In this document: positions 1 through 8,935 of the stretch, piece after piece
Layout: each line of letters begins with the position of its first letter
How positions within the stretch are numbered: position 1 is the first letter of the stretch
Source of the DNA: Erysipelotrichaceae bacterium
GTDB lineage: Bacteria > Bacillota_I > Bacilli_A > Erysipelotrichales > Erysipelotrichaceae
Direction of reading: 5' to 3'
DNA: 36,086 nucleotides
NCBI GenBank assembly: GCA_030536365.1
Contig: JAUNQE010000003.1
Coordinates: forward strand, 1 to 36,086
Position numbers and translations under genes: made by a program
Notes under the pieces: model-generated
The model's database searches: none
What the model was told of the DNA's origin: nothing
The model's input: the letters and a program-made list of their open reading frames with translations, nothing else

Positions 1-25
1 TTTTATATGTCAGACGGAGAGATCA

Positions 26-54
26 AAAAGGCAGCCTTTCGCAGACTGCCTTTT
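26..54 (-). terminator. Rho-independent terminator after darA
   Basis: Inverted repeat AAAAGGCAG (26-34) and CTGCCTTTT (46-54) with an 11-base loop. Read on the minus strand it follows the darA stop by 11 bases and ends in a U run. The A/T flanks make it potentially bidirectional. Confidence 0.85.
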
Positions 55-65
55 ATCATTGATCC

Positions 66-389
66 TTATTTCTTAATGAACTGTTCAACGTTGAGCACGA
101 AGATCGTGGCGCCGCCGACCGTTACTTCGATCGGGAAAGAATCGAATCTGCCCATATCGTAGGAAATGGTTGAAGGAACGACCTCTGTTCTTCTTGAGGA
201 TTCCTGGCCGATGATCTCGATCGCATGGTCCACTTTTTCATCTTCGGTTCCGATGATCAGAGTTGTGTTTCCGGCCTGCAGGAAACCGCCGGTCGTTGCC
301 AGACGGGTGACCTGGTATCTTTCGGCGTTCAAAGCAGTTGTTACGGACGAGGCATCATCATTTGATACAATTGCCATTATCAGTTTCAT
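66..389 (-). CDS. darA: DarA/PstA-type cyclic-di-AMP receptor (PII-like)
   Basis: A 107-aa protein of the DUF970 (YaaQ) family, small cytoplasmic PII-like trimers that bind cyclic di-AMP in Bacillota. The family core is visible around residues 28-43: RLATTGGFLQ followed by GNTTLIIG, the loop that contacts the nucleotide in known structures. Length matches the usual ~109 aa and the protein looks intact. The start is set by AAGGAGGG 5 to 6 bases upstream. It is monocistronic, ends at a strong terminator and diverges from a YitT-family gene. The downstream partner of DarA is unknown in general and the neighbourhood does not reveal it. Confidence 0.93.
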   Translation of the reverse strand: MKLIMAIVSNDDASSVTTALNAERYQVTRLATTGGFLQAGNTTLIIGTEDEKVDHAIEIIGQESSRRTEVVPSTISYDMGRFDSFPIEVTVGGATIFVLNVEQFIKK

Positions 390-395
390 GGTTTG

Positions 396-418
396 CCCTC
401 CTTAAGGCTATTTTACCA
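396..418 (-). promoter_or_regulatory. darA promoter (extended -10) and strong RBS
   Basis: On the minus strand TGGTAAAAT (418-410) is an extended -10 element. A purine-rich AAGGAGGG Shine-Dalgarno lies between it and the ATG at 389. No convincing -35 is visible. Predicted leader is about 14 to 18 bases. Confidence 0.7.
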
Positions 419-438
419 TAAATCCCTCCGCTTATATC

Positions 439-475
439 TTTCTTGTCCTGTGAGAAACGGGTATAATAAATTGGC
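439..475 (+). promoter_or_regulatory. Promoter of the YitT-like gene, predicted leaderless
   Basis: TATAAT at 462-467 with a possible -35 TTTCTT at 439-444 (17-base spacer). Only eight bases separate the hexamer from the ATG at 476, so a start 7 bases after the hexamer falls at about 474. No Shine-Dalgarno sequence precedes the ATG. Confidence 0.65.
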
Positions 476-1321
476 ATGAAAGAAAATGTAAAAACGCTTC
501 TGGCATTGCTGGCAGGGAACCTGCTGCTTGCCTTTTCGGTATCAGCCTTCGTTTTGCCCTATGACATCCTCTCCGGCGGTGTTGCCGGAATCGCGGTACT
601 GGTAAAGCCGTTCACATCGATCAGTGAGAATACGATCATCATTGCGCTGGTCATTACGCTGTTTCTTGTCGGATGGGCTTTTCTGGGAAAAAAGTTTGCG
701 GTCACGACGATCATGTCTTCCGTTCTCTATCCGCTCTATCTTTTGCTGATGGAGAACCATCTGCAGCCTGTGGAAGTCGATCCCTTGCTGGCATCGGTCT
801 TCGGCGGTCTGATCGCAGGCGCCGGGATCGGTCTTGTCATGAAGGTCGGCGCGAGTACCGGCGGCATGGATATCCCGCCGCTGATCATGCAGAAATATCT
901 CGGATTCGATCTCGGTAAAAGCGTCATGGCGATCGATGCTTTGACCGTCATTGCCGGTCTCTGGATCTATGACCTGCAGCACGTGCTGATCGGTCTGATC
1001 TATGTCTACACGAGCGGGATCATGATCTCCAAAGCGCTGACATTCGGCCTTGTCGAATCGATGTCCGTCCAGATCATTTCCGAAAAATATGAGCAGCTGC
1101 TCCCCCTGATCCAGGAGAAAATGGAAAGGGGCGTTACCCTCATTCACGCGGAAGGCGGCTACTTTCATAAGCAGAACAACGTGCTTCTTGTCGTGATCTC
1201 CAAACATCAGTATCAGTCGCTGGTAAACCTGATCCGCGAGATCGATCCGGAAGCCTTCGTGATCATCTCCGATGTCAAGGAAGTACAGGGAAACGGTTTC
1301 ACCTATGGGACACGGATATGA
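476..1321 (+). CDS. YitT family membrane protein (DUF161/DUF2179)
   Basis: A 281-aa integral membrane protein. The N-terminal ~200 residues hold about five hydrophobic segments with the Gly-rich YitT signatures SGGVAGIAVL near residue 35 and GASTGGMDIPP near residue 125. The C-terminal ~80 residues are soluble and match DUF2179 by eye (VTLIHAEGGYFHKQNNVLLVV). Function of the family is unproven; a transport role is commonly guessed. The start is typical of the family. It is followed after 23 bases by ftsE, which may have its own weak TATGAT (1322-1327), so an operon link is possible but unproven. Confidence 0.88.
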   Translation: MKENVKTLLALLAGNLLLAFSVSAFVLPYDILSGGVAGIAVLVKPFTSISENTIIIALVITLFLVGWAFLGKKFAVTTIMSSVLYPLYLLLMENHLQPVEVDPLLASVFGGLIAGAGIGLVMKVGASTGGMDIPPLIMQKYLGFDLGKSVMAIDALTVIAGLWIYDLQHVLIGLIYVYTSGIMISKALTFGLVESMSVQIISEKYEQLLPLIQEKMERGVTLIHAEGGYFHKQNNVLLVVISKHQYQSLVNLIREIDPEAFVIISDVKEVQGNGFTYGTRI

Positions 1322-1344
1322 TATGATTAATTAATGGTGATAGT

Positions 1345-2025
1345 ATGATAAAAATTGAAAATGCATCCAAAACATATAAGAACGGAACACATGCCCTGAG
1401 CAATATTTCCCTCGAGATCAGAGACGGGGAATTTGTTTATATCATCGGGCCGACCGGTTCCGGTAAGAGTACATTGATCAAGCTTTTAAACGGCGAGGAA
1501 GTGCCGAGCTCCGGTACAGTTCTGGTCAATGATATCAACGTCGGCAAGCTCCGTCATTCCAAAGTCCCGATCTACCGCCGTAATATCGGTGTCGTATTCC
1601 AGGACTACCGTCTGCTCCCGCGCAAGACCGTTTTTGAAAATGTTGCTTATGCCATGGAAGTCGTTGACGCGCCGCGCGATACACTGCGCAAGCGTGTCCG
1701 TGAAGTCCTGAAACTCGTTGACGTTGCCGATAAATCCAACGTTTTCCCGGCAGAACTCTCCGGTGGTCAGCAGCAGCGTGTTGCGATCGCCAGAGCGATC
1801 GCCAACAAGCCTTCGATCCTGATCGCTGACGAGCCGACCGGTAACCTGGACCCGAAGAAGAGCGAGGAGATCATCCGCCTTCTTGAAAAGATCAACCAGG
1901 AGGAAAAAACAACGATTTTGATCGTTACCCATGATATTGAGATCGTCCGCCGTCATCCCAAACGCACGATCGCGATCGATAGCGGACATATTAAGGCAGA
2001 TCTGGCCGGTGGAGGTAGCATCTGA
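1345..2025 (+). CDS. ftsE: Cell division ATP-binding protein FtsE
   Basis: A 226-aa ABC ATPase, full length for FtsE. It has Walker A GPTGSGKST (residues 35-43), an LSGGQQQR signature near 140, Walker B ILIADEPT near 160 and the FtsE-typical GVVFQDYRLL Q-loop. It energises FtsX to control septal peptidoglycan hydrolysis at the cytoplasmic face of the membrane. The start has a weak GGTGAT site. Its stop overlaps the ftsX start (TGATG), and ftsX, a secreted M23 peptidase and an S41 protease follow in the same operon. Confidence 0.96.
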   Translation: MIKIENASKTYKNGTHALSNISLEIRDGEFVYIIGPTGSGKSTLIKLLNGEEVPSSGTVLVNDINVGKLRHSKVPIYRRNIGVVFQDYRLLPRKTVFENVAYAMEVVDAPRDTLRKRVREVLKLVDVADKSNVFPAELSGGQQQRVAIARAIANKPSILIADEPTGNLDPKKSEEIIRLLEKINQEEKTTILIVTHDIEIVRRHPKRTIAIDSGHIKADLAGGGSI

Positions 2026-2927
2026 TGTTTCGCCGTTTAGGACGCCATATTAAAGAAGGTTTTCTGGGAGTCGGCCGTCACTTCGGCATGGCTCTTTCCA
2101 GTTCTACTGCTGTTGCAATTACCCTGACACTGATCGGGGTCTTTATGGTTCTGACCTATAACCTCGTTCTGATGACAAATACGATCGAGAGCTCGATCTC
2201 GCTTTCCGCGCTGATCGAATACGATTCCGGAGATCAGGTCAATCTGCAGCGTATCGAGAATGAGATCAAAGCGGTCAACGGTGTTTCTTCCGTCACCTTC
2301 CACAGTAAGGAAGAGGAGTTTGATTTCTATGTCAATTCCAACACGGATCCGGAGCTGAAGGAATTCTACGAAGCTTACCGTGATGAGAACCCGTTCCGTG
2401 ATGCATTCATCATCACGATCAATGACGGAACGATGCTGCAGGAAGTCACCAAGAACGTTGAGGCGATCAACGGTGTGCACCAGGTCTATGACGGCGGCGC
2501 CAACACCTATAAACTGGTCGATGTTCTGGAGAATATCCGTCTGTTCGGCGGTATCCTCGTCATCGCTTTAGGGGTTCTCGCCATCTATCTTGTCTATAAC
2601 ACGATCCACATCACCATCGATAACCGTAAGGATGAGATCTGGATCATGCGTAATGTCGGCGCGAAGAACGGCTATGTCCGTGCTCCGTTCCTGGTAGAAG
2701 GTATCATCATCGGTTTTTCCGGTTCGATCGTTCCGATCCTGATCATCGGCGGCCTTTACTATTATCTTTATAATGCTCTGCAGGGAACTCTGTTCGGAAG
2801 CTTCGCGCTCGTTCCGCCGTTCCCGTTCCTCTACTACCTGGCTGCCGTTCTGGCAGGCACAGGTGTCTTGGTCGGTTTCATCGGTTCCTACATCTCCGTC
2901 TGCAAGTATCTGAGGATCCGTCGATGA
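2025..2927 (+). CDS. ftsX: Cell division protein FtsX
   Basis: A 300-aa permease-like partner of FtsE. It shows a short cytoplasmic N-terminus, a first membrane helix at about residues 25-45, an extracellular domain at about 50-170, and three further helices (about 172-192, 225-250, 270-295). FtsX transmits ATP hydrolysis outward to a peptidoglycan hydrolase or its activator. GGAGGT at 2011-2016 is the ribosome-binding site inside ftsE. It overlaps the next gene by the tetranucleotide ATGA, which strongly implies that the hydrolase downstream is the FtsX partner. Confidence 0.96.
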   Translation: MFRRLGRHIKEGFLGVGRHFGMALSSSTAVAITLTLIGVFMVLTYNLVLMTNTIESSISLSALIEYDSGDQVNLQRIENEIKAVNGVSSVTFHSKEEEFDFYVNSNTDPELKEFYEAYRDENPFRDAFIITINDGTMLQEVTKNVEAINGVHQVYDGGANTYKLVDVLENIRLFGGILVIALGVLAIYLVYNTIHITIDNRKDEIWIMRNVGAKNGYVRAPFLVEGIIIGFSGSIVPILIIGGLYYYLYNALQGTLFGSFALVPPFPFLYYLAAVLAGTGVLVGFIGSYISVCKYLRIRR

Positions 2928-4297
2928 AGAGAATCAGCATTCTGCTCTGCATCCTGTTCGCTCTTTTATGTCTCTCACCCAGTGAGATCCTTTTGGCTGA
3001 AGACAACTACGAGGATTCGGATTACTGGCTGACACACTGCAGCTATGACAGTGAGTACCACGACTCCGAGGAATGCGATGCTTACCGGCAGTATCTTGAA
3101 GATAAAAAGAAAAACACCAACAGCACGATCAGCGAGCTGAAGGCAAGAAAAGAGAATATCGGCGCCGATCTCGATGAGGCGCTTGAATACGCCAAGGATT
3201 ACGCCAATCTGGCGGCACAGTACGAAAGCGAGATCCAGACTCTGCGCGTTCAGATCAAGGACCTGAACGACCAGATCGATCAGCTTACCCTGGAGATTGA
3301 ATCCAACCGCGCGCTCGTTGAAGCGCTGAACGAAAGAGTTCTTTCCCGTATGCGCAACGCGCAGGGAACGATGCATTTCAATCCGCAGCTCGACTTTATT
3401 CTCGGTTCCAAGAGCTTTGATGAGCTGAACCGCCGTTCCTATGGCGTTCAGGCGATCATGCAGAAGGATAAGGAAGACCGTAACGAACTTCTCGGCGTCA
3501 TCAAGAAACTGGAAGAAGACGAGAAGAAACTGGAAGAATCCAAAGTTAAGCTTGATGAGGACATGCGTGTCCTGGAAGACAAACAGGCGGAACTTTACGC
3601 CTGGGAAGAATATTACCGTGCTGTCGCGCAGGAATTCCAGGCACAGTACGATGAGATCATGTCCCAGATCGAAGAGATGCAGGCAAGCTATGCTGAACTC
3701 GCAAGTATGATCAACCTGACCGGTATGGGCACATCCGCCTATCTGGCTTCCCCGGTCCCGGGAGCCGGACTCAGTGCCGGTACCTGGTATTATCCGGCCA
3801 GCTTCGGCGGCGGTGTTCACCTTGGCGCGGACTTCGCAGTCGGCAGAGGCACGAATATCTATTCTCCGGCCAACGGTGTCATCCTTGTATCCTCTGACGG
3901 ATGCGGTGACGGCTGGCTGGGTAACTCCTGCTCCGGTAACGGCGGCGGTGTCGCTTACGGCGGCAACCAGATCACGATGATGGTCGCGGCGGACGGCAAT
4001 GTATATGGCGTCATCATGTTCCATATGCTGTATGGTTCCCCGGCTGCGGTAGGCCCGATCGAACAGGGCCAGTATGTCGGCCGTGTCGGCAGCAGCGGCA
4101 ACTCGACCGGTGCCCACTGTCATGTTGAATTATTCTATCTTGGTCCCGGTGATATCACCGATATCCAGGAAGACTATATGTACCGCTCCTATTCCCAGTC
4201 CTTTAACTGCGGATGGGGCTCCTACGCGCTCAACCGGCTTTGCGAGAACGGCGTCGGCGCGCCGTGCCGTCTGAAACCGGAAAACTACTTTGGCTGA
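2924..4297 (+). CDS. Secreted coiled-coil M23 peptidase, FtsEX partner (PcsB/EnvC-like)
   Basis: A 457-aa protein with a Sec signal peptide (about residues 1-25), a long coiled coil (about 55-260) and a C-terminal LytM/M23 domain (about 285-405). The zinc and catalytic residues are present: HLGAD gives H299 and D303, and HCH gives H398 and H400, so an active endopeptidase is expected. EnvC from Escherichia coli has the same layout but a dead LytM domain; pneumococcal PcsB has the coiled coil but a CHAP domain. It is translationally coupled to ftsX. Several extracellular Cys (tail near 425-450, N-terminal CSYDSEYHDSEEC) could form disulfides. Confidence 0.9.
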   Translation: MKRISILLCILFALLCLSPSEILLAEDNYEDSDYWLTHCSYDSEYHDSEECDAYRQYLEDKKKNTNSTISELKARKENIGADLDEALEYAKDYANLAAQYESEIQTLRVQIKDLNDQIDQLTLEIESNRALVEALNERVLSRMRNAQGTMHFNPQLDFILGSKSFDELNRRSYGVQAIMQKDKEDRNELLGVIKKLEEDEKKLEESKVKLDEDMRVLEDKQAELYAWEEYYRAVAQEFQAQYDEIMSQIEEMQASYAELASMINLTGMGTSAYLASPVPGAGLSAGTWYYPASFGGGVHLGADFAVGRGTNIYSPANGVILVSSDGCGDGWLGNSCSGNGGGVAYGGNQITMMVAADGNVYGVIMFHMLYGSPAAVGPIEQGQYVGRVGSSGNSTGAHCHVELFYLGPGDITDIQEDYMYRSYSQSFNCGWGSYALNRLCENGVGAPCRLKPENYFG

Positions 4298-4299
4298 TT

Positions 4300-5787
4300 A
4301 TGGAAGAAGAAAAGAAGATCGTCTATAAGCTCGAAAAACACGAGCTTGCAAGTGAACGAAAAGAGAGAAAGGAACGCAATCTCAGGCGTCTCCTTTTTGT
4401 TGCGATTTGTATTCTCTGTATCTGGGTCGGTTTCTCACTCGGTTACCTTTTCAACCGTGCCGGCGGCGTTGAGCCGCAGGACATCACGGCCAACCAGAAA
4501 ATGGAATCGATCAAGGGCTATATGAAGTCCTTCTGGCTCTATGCCAATGATTACGAAGATCTCGACGAAACGCTTTCCGACAAGGCTTTCTACGGAATGA
4601 CCAATTTCGATTATGACCCGTATACGACGTATATGAGCGCCGAGGAGCTGGATGAGTTCTCCAGCGGTATCAACCTCAATGTCGTCGGTATCGGCATCAG
4701 CTACGCCAAATACGCGGGCGTGCCGACAGTCTTGCGCGTCTTCAAGGACGCGCCGGCTGAAAAGGCAGGTATCCAGGAAGGTGACCAGCTGATCAAGGTC
4801 GACGGTGTCGATGTGATCGATAAGACCACGGATGAGATCCGGGAAATGGTCTTAGGCGAAGAAGGCACGAACGTGACCATCACGATCCGCCGTGAAGGTG
4901 AGGAGATGGATCTCGACATCACCCGTGCTGAAGTTGACGTAACTGTCTTCGCGGAAGCGATCGACGACGTGGTCGTCTTAAGCATCTACAGCTTCGGTGA
5001 TCACAGCTTTGAGGAAGTGCGCCATTATCTCGACGCGTATCCGGATTATGAGAAACTGATCATCGATCTGCGTGACAACGGCGGCGGTTACCAGACCGCG
5101 GTCGAAGACATCGCGTCCCTGTTCTTAAAAGAAGGTTCTGTCGTCATGAAGCTCATCTACGGTGACGGCAGTGAGAATATCTCCAGAACTTCGGGAGATG
5201 TCTGCTATGACAACTTCAAGAAGATCATCATCCTGACAAACGGCAATACCGCCAGCGCGTCGGAAGTTCTGACACTGGCGCTCCGTGAGCAGCATCCCAA
5301 CGCGACCATCATGGGAACGACGACCTACGGAAAGGGCGTCGTACAGACGACTGTTTCGATCCGTGACGGTTCGGCGCTGAAGATCACCACCAGCAAATGG
5401 CTGAGCTCCAAGGATGTCTGGATCAACGGTGAGGGCATCAAACCGGATGTCGAAGTACGTCAGGACGATGTCATCTACATGAATTACGACGAGTTCCCGG
5501 AAGGAAAGGAATTCGATGCGGATCAGGTAGACAACGTCATCCGTGTCGCGGAAGCAGGCCTGAAATATCTCGACTATGAAGTCGATCGAACAGACGGCTA
5601 CTTCCCGGAATCCCTGAAGGCGACGATCGCGCAGTACCAGCAGGAACATGATCTCGAAGTCACCTCAACACTGAACGCCGAGACCTACGAAGCGATCATC
5701 TCCGGCATCGTCCGTGAATGGAACTTCAACAAAGACAAAGACTATCAGATGAACGCAGCCCTTGAGGCCATGCGTGAGCAGCCGTGA
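4300..5787 (+). CDS. S41 carboxy-terminal processing protease with PDZ and peptidoglycan-binding domain
   Basis: A 495-aa CtpA/CtpB-type serine protease. After a basic cytoplasmic N-terminus comes one membrane anchor (about 27-50), a PDZ domain (about 115-200) and the S41 core. The Ser/Lys dyad is S319 in NTASASE and K345 in TYGKGVVQ. A PG_binding_1-like domain ends the protein (about 425-475). I choose ATG 4300, two bases after the M23 stop, because an in-frame upstream opening at 4213 lies inside the M23 gene and adds no domain. It probably acts outside the membrane, and the operon suggests a substrate in the FtsEX-hydrolase machinery. Confidence 0.93.
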   Translation: MEEEKKIVYKLEKHELASERKERKERNLRRLLFVAICILCIWVGFSLGYLFNRAGGVEPQDITANQKMESIKGYMKSFWLYANDYEDLDETLSDKAFYGMTNFDYDPYTTYMSAEELDEFSSGINLNVVGIGISYAKYAGVPTVLRVFKDAPAEKAGIQEGDQLIKVDGVDVIDKTTDEIREMVLGEEGTNVTITIRREGEEMDLDITRAEVDVTVFAEAIDDVVVLSIYSFGDHSFEEVRHYLDAYPDYEKLIIDLRDNGGGYQTAVEDIASLFLKEGSVVMKLIYGDGSENISRTSGDVCYDNFKKIIILTNGNTASASEVLTLALREQHPNATIMGTTTYGKGVVQTTVSIRDGSALKITTSKWLSSKDVWINGEGIKPDVEVRQDDVIYMNYDEFPEGKEFDADQVDNVIRVAEAGLKYLDYEVDRTDGYFPESLKATIAQYQQEHDLEVTSTLNAETYEAIISGIVREWNFNKDKDYQMNAALEAMREQP

Positions 5788-5801
5788 TATGGCTGCTTTT
5801 T
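5778..5801 (+). terminator. Terminator overlapping the S41 protease stop codon
   Basis: GCAGCC (5778-5783) pairs with GGCTGC (5791-5796), followed by five T. The 5' arm is coding sequence and the TGA stop (5785-5787) lies in the loop. Confidence 0.85.
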
Positions 5802-5845
5802 CTTTCGCCCGGCCGGCGTCAGAAGGGCTCTAAGGTCCTGCTTGA

Positions 5846-5860
5846 TGTATAATGGTATTA
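5846..5860 (+). promoter_or_regulatory. uvrB promoter, predicted leaderless
   Basis: TATAAT at 5848-5853 preceded by TG. The ATG at 5860 is exactly seven bases after the hexamer, where transcription should start. No -35 and no Shine-Dalgarno sequence are visible. The hexamer sits inside the longer open frame that begins at TTG 5842, which argues against that start. Confidence 0.65.
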
Positions 5861-7836
5861 TGGAAAGTCTGTTTAAACTGAAAGCCGATTTCAAACCCAC
5901 CGGCGACCAGCCGGAGGCGATCGCCTCTCTGGTCAAAGGGATCAACGAAGGAAAACACGAACAGGTCCTGCTCGGCGCTACCGGCACCGGTAAGACCTTT
6001 ACGATCGCCAATGTCATTCAGCAGGTCAACAAACCGACACTGATCTTTTCCCATAATAAGACACTGGCAGCGCAGCTCTATTCGGAATTCAAGACGCTCT
6101 TCCCGGAGAACCGGGTCGAGTATTTCGTTTCCAATTTCGATTATTACCAGCCGGAAGCCTACGTTCCTAAAACGGATACCTACATCGAGAAGAACGCCGT
6201 TCAGAACGATGAGCTGGACATGCTGCGCATGAGCGCCTATAACTCGCTGCTCGAAAGAAGAGACACGATCGTCGTCGCTTCGGTCGCCTGCATCTACGCA
6301 AGCTCGAATCCGGAGAATTACGAGGACATGTTCTTTACGCTGAAGGCAGGGGATATCATCGACCGTCAGGAACTGCTGCGCAAGCTGATCAGCCGCCAGT
6401 ATACCCGCAATGACGTGGATGATCTGCGCGGAACTTTCAAGGTGCGCGGCGATGTGATCGAGATCGTGCCCGGCTATACTGACCGTTTTATCCTGCGTAT
6501 CGAGCTCTTTGATAACGAGGTGGAGCGGATCTGCGAAGTCGATCCGGTCACCAAGGATGTGCTCAACGCCTATCTTGTCTATATCATCACCCCGGCCAGC
6601 GGTTATGCCCGTGATCATAATGACATGCTGATCGCCTGCGAAGGCATCGAGCGTGAACTGGAGGAACGCCTGGAATTCTTCAAGAAGGAAGGCAAACCTC
6701 TGGAAGCGGAGCGTCTGGAACAGCGCTGCCGCTACGATGTGGAAGCACTGCGTGAATTCGGCATGTGCCCTGGTATCGAAAACTATTCCATGCATATCGA
6801 CCACCGTGTCCCGGGACAGCGTCCCTATAACCTGTTTGACTATTTCCCGGAAGACATGCTGCTGGTCGTGGATGAATCGCATGTATCGCTGCCGCAGATC
6901 CGCGGTATGTATAACGGCGACCGCGCCCGTAAGCAGGTCCTGGTCGACTACGGTTTCCGTCTGCCTTCGGCGCTGGAGAACCGGCCGATGCGTTTTGACG
7001 AATTCGAGGGGATCAAGGGACAGCGCATCTACATGAGCGCTACCCCCGGTGATTACGAGATGGAGCAGGTCCATAACGAAGTCATCGAACAGATCATCCG
7101 TCCGACCGGTCTGGTCGATCCGCAGATCGAAGTCCGTCCGACGATGGGACAGATCGACGATCTGTTAACGGAGATCAAGGCGAATATCGCGAAAAACGAA
7201 AGAACGATGATCACGACGCTGACGGTAAAGATGGCCGAGGATCTGACCGATTTCCTTAAGAAACAGGATCTCAATGTCGCCTATCTGCACCATGAGACCA
7301 AGACCCTGGAGCGCAGCCAGATCATCGTCGATCTGCGTAAAGGCGTCTACGATGTGCTCGTCGGCATCAACCTGCTGCGTGAAGGTCTGGATATTCCGGA
7401 AGTCTCGCTGATCGCGATCCTGGACGCGGATAAGGAAGGTTTCCTGCGTTCCGAGCGTTCCCTGATCCAGACGATCGGCCGTGCCGCGCGAAACGCGCAC
7501 GGACGGGTCATCATGTACGGTGACAGCATTACCGACTCGATGCGTAAGGCGATCGATGAGACCGACCGCCGCCGCCGCATCCAGGAAGACTACAATAAAA
7601 AACACGGCATCGTTCCCAAGACGATCTTCAAGGAGATCGGGGAAGCGGTCCACGGCAAGGAGACCAAGGCTGAGACGAGCCGTTACCTGAAGAAGAAAGT
7701 GAAGACGAAGAAGGATACCGAAAGCCTGATCGCTTCGCTGGAGAAAGAAATGAAGCAGGCCGCCAAATCGCTCGACTTCGAGAAAGCGGCGGAACTGCGC
7801 GATATCATCTTTGAGCTGAAAGCGGAGATCAGCTGA
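5860..7836 (+). CDS. uvrB: Excinuclease ABC subunit B
   Basis: A 658-aa DNA repair helicase-like protein, normal length for UvrB. It verifies damage and loads UvrC in nucleotide excision repair. The N-terminus [17 protein letters not shown] is the family start, Walker A is GATGTGKT near residue 40, a YYQPEAYVP beta-hairpin region follows, VVDESHVS is the DEAD-like box, and a C-terminal UVR motif (about 620-655) binds UvrC. I use ATG 5860 rather than TTG 5842 because the six extra codons contain the -10 element. No uvrA or uvrC is in the window. Confidence 0.97.
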   Translation: MESLFKLKADFKPTGDQPEAIASLVKGINEGKHEQVLLGATGTGKTFTIANVIQQVNKPTLIFSHNKTLAAQLYSEFKTLFPENRVEYFVSNFDYYQPEAYVPKTDTYIEKNAVQNDELDMLRMSAYNSLLERRDTIVVASVACIYASSNPENYEDMFFTLKAGDIIDRQELLRKLISRQYTRNDVDDLRGTFKVRGDVIEIVPGYTDRFILRIELFDNEVERICEVDPVTKDVLNAYLVYIITPASGYARDHNDMLIACEGIERELEERLEFFKKEGKPLEAERLEQRCRYDVEALREFGMCPGIENYSMHIDHRVPGQRPYNLFDYFPEDMLLVVDESHVSLPQIRGMYNGDRARKQVLVDYGFRLPSALENRPMRFDEFEGIKGQRIYMSATPGDYEMEQVHNEVIEQIIRPTGLVDPQIEVRPTMGQIDDLLTEIKANIAKNERTMITTLTVKMAEDLTDFLKKQDLNVAYLHHETKTLERSQIIVDLRKGVYDVLVGINLLREGLDIPEVSLIAILDADKEGFLRSERSLIQTIGRAARNAHGRVIMYGDSITDSMRKAIDETDRRRRIQEDYNKKHGIVPKTIFKEIGEAVHGKETKAETSRYLKKKVKTKKDTESLIASLEKEMKQAAKSLDFEKAAELRDIIFELKAEIS

Positions 7837-7849
7837 TAGGGGGAGAACA

Positions 7850-8935
7850 ATGGAATATACGATCAAAGAGAACGCCATCAAACTCGGCGAAAACGGGGAA
7901 ACGCTGGCGGAGCTGGATTTCACCGTTGACGGGGATGTCTACAATATCACCCGTGTCTTTGTGAGCGATGAACTGCGGGGTCAGGGCGTCGGCTCCCTTC
8001 TTATGCGCAGGATGATCGAGGAAGTCGAGAAGCGCGACGGAAAGCTCGCCGCGACCTGTCCTTACGCGATCCGCTGGCTCGAGGAACATAAGGATAACGA
8101 GATCCGTGAATACCGTTTCCGCAAACAGCCGGATCTTTACAAGCCGGAGATCATCCGCGGCATCCAGTACAAGCGCATCCTTTCGGGAAAGCGTCTGCAT
8201 TTTGATTTCGTCTGCCCGAAACAGTATTACGGGGAGCACTTTGAGCGTTTCCCGCTGATCCTTTATACAAAAGGCTCCGGCTGGCATCTGCAGAACCGCA
8301 ACGACATCCCGCTTCTGGTATCAAGATATGTCCAGCTCGGTTTCTGTGTTGCCATCGTGGAATACAGTTCCATTGAAGACGGCGCGACCTTCCCGGATCA
8401 GATCATCGACGCCAATGACTGTCTGCGCTATCTTTTCAAGCACAGGGATAAATTCCCCTTTGATGAGGATTTCCTGATCGCCGCCGGTGATTCGAGCGGT
8501 GCCCATACCGCGATCATGCAGGCACTGACAGCCGGTGATCCGGCCTACGGTTCCTGGGAAGGCGTCAGCTTTAAAGCCGTCATCGACTATTACGCGCCGG
8601 TCGATCTGACCAAGATGCTGAAGGATGAGACGATCGGTGATTTCAATCCTTTCCAGACGACCAAGGTCTTCCTTTCCGGTTTTGATGCCGGCAAGGTCTA
8701 CGAACATGTGCCGATGCATCATCTCGGCGACAATGTCCCGCCGTTCCTGGTATTGCATGGCACCGAAGATGAGATGGTCCCCTATGAACAGAGCGAGATC
8801 CTCGTCCGTGAGCTGAAAAAGCGCGGTGTGCGCACGACTTTCATTACGGTGGAAGGCGCCGGCCACGCGGATCCTGCTTTCTGGCAGGACGATGTGTTCG
8901 CGACCGTCCGTGAATTCCTGTTATCGCTTAAATGA
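7850..8935 (+). CDS. GNAT (YidJ-type) / alpha-beta hydrolase fusion protein
   Basis: A 361-aa two-domain protein. Residues 1-90 resemble the small GNAT group PF14542: RVFVSDELRGQGVG is the acetyl-CoA loop and TCPYAIRWLEEH the family tail. Residues about 105-361 are an alpha/beta hydrolase of the BD-FAE/esterase type with a full triad: S215 in GDSSG, D307 in GTEDE and H339 in GAGH. The likely reaction is hydrolysis of an acyl ester, but the substrate is unknown. GGGGGAGAA lies just before the ATG, 13 bases after uvrB, so uvrB transcription probably continues into it. It overlaps the next gene by ATGA. Confidence 0.82.
   Translation: MEYTIKENAIKLGENGETLAELDFTVDGDVYNITRVFVSDELRGQGVGSLLMRRMIEEVEKRDGKLAATCPYAIRWLEEHKDNEIREYRFRKQPDLYKPEIIRGIQYKRILSGKRLHFDFVCPKQYYGEHFERFPLILYTKGSGWHLQNRNDIPLLVSRYVQLGFCVAIVEYSSIEDGATFPDQIIDANDCLRYLFKHRDKFPFDEDFLIAAGDSSGAHTAIMQALTAGDPAYGSWEGVSFKAVIDYYAPVDLTKMLKDETIGDFNPFQTTKVFLSGFDAGKVYEHVPMHHLGDNVPPFLVLHGTEDEMVPYEQSEILVRELKKRGVRTTFITVEGAGHADPAFWQDDVFATVREFLLSLK

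Noticed and set aside
5830-7074. 414-codon open frame on the minus strand
   Set aside because: Antisense of uvrB; no domain and no promoter.
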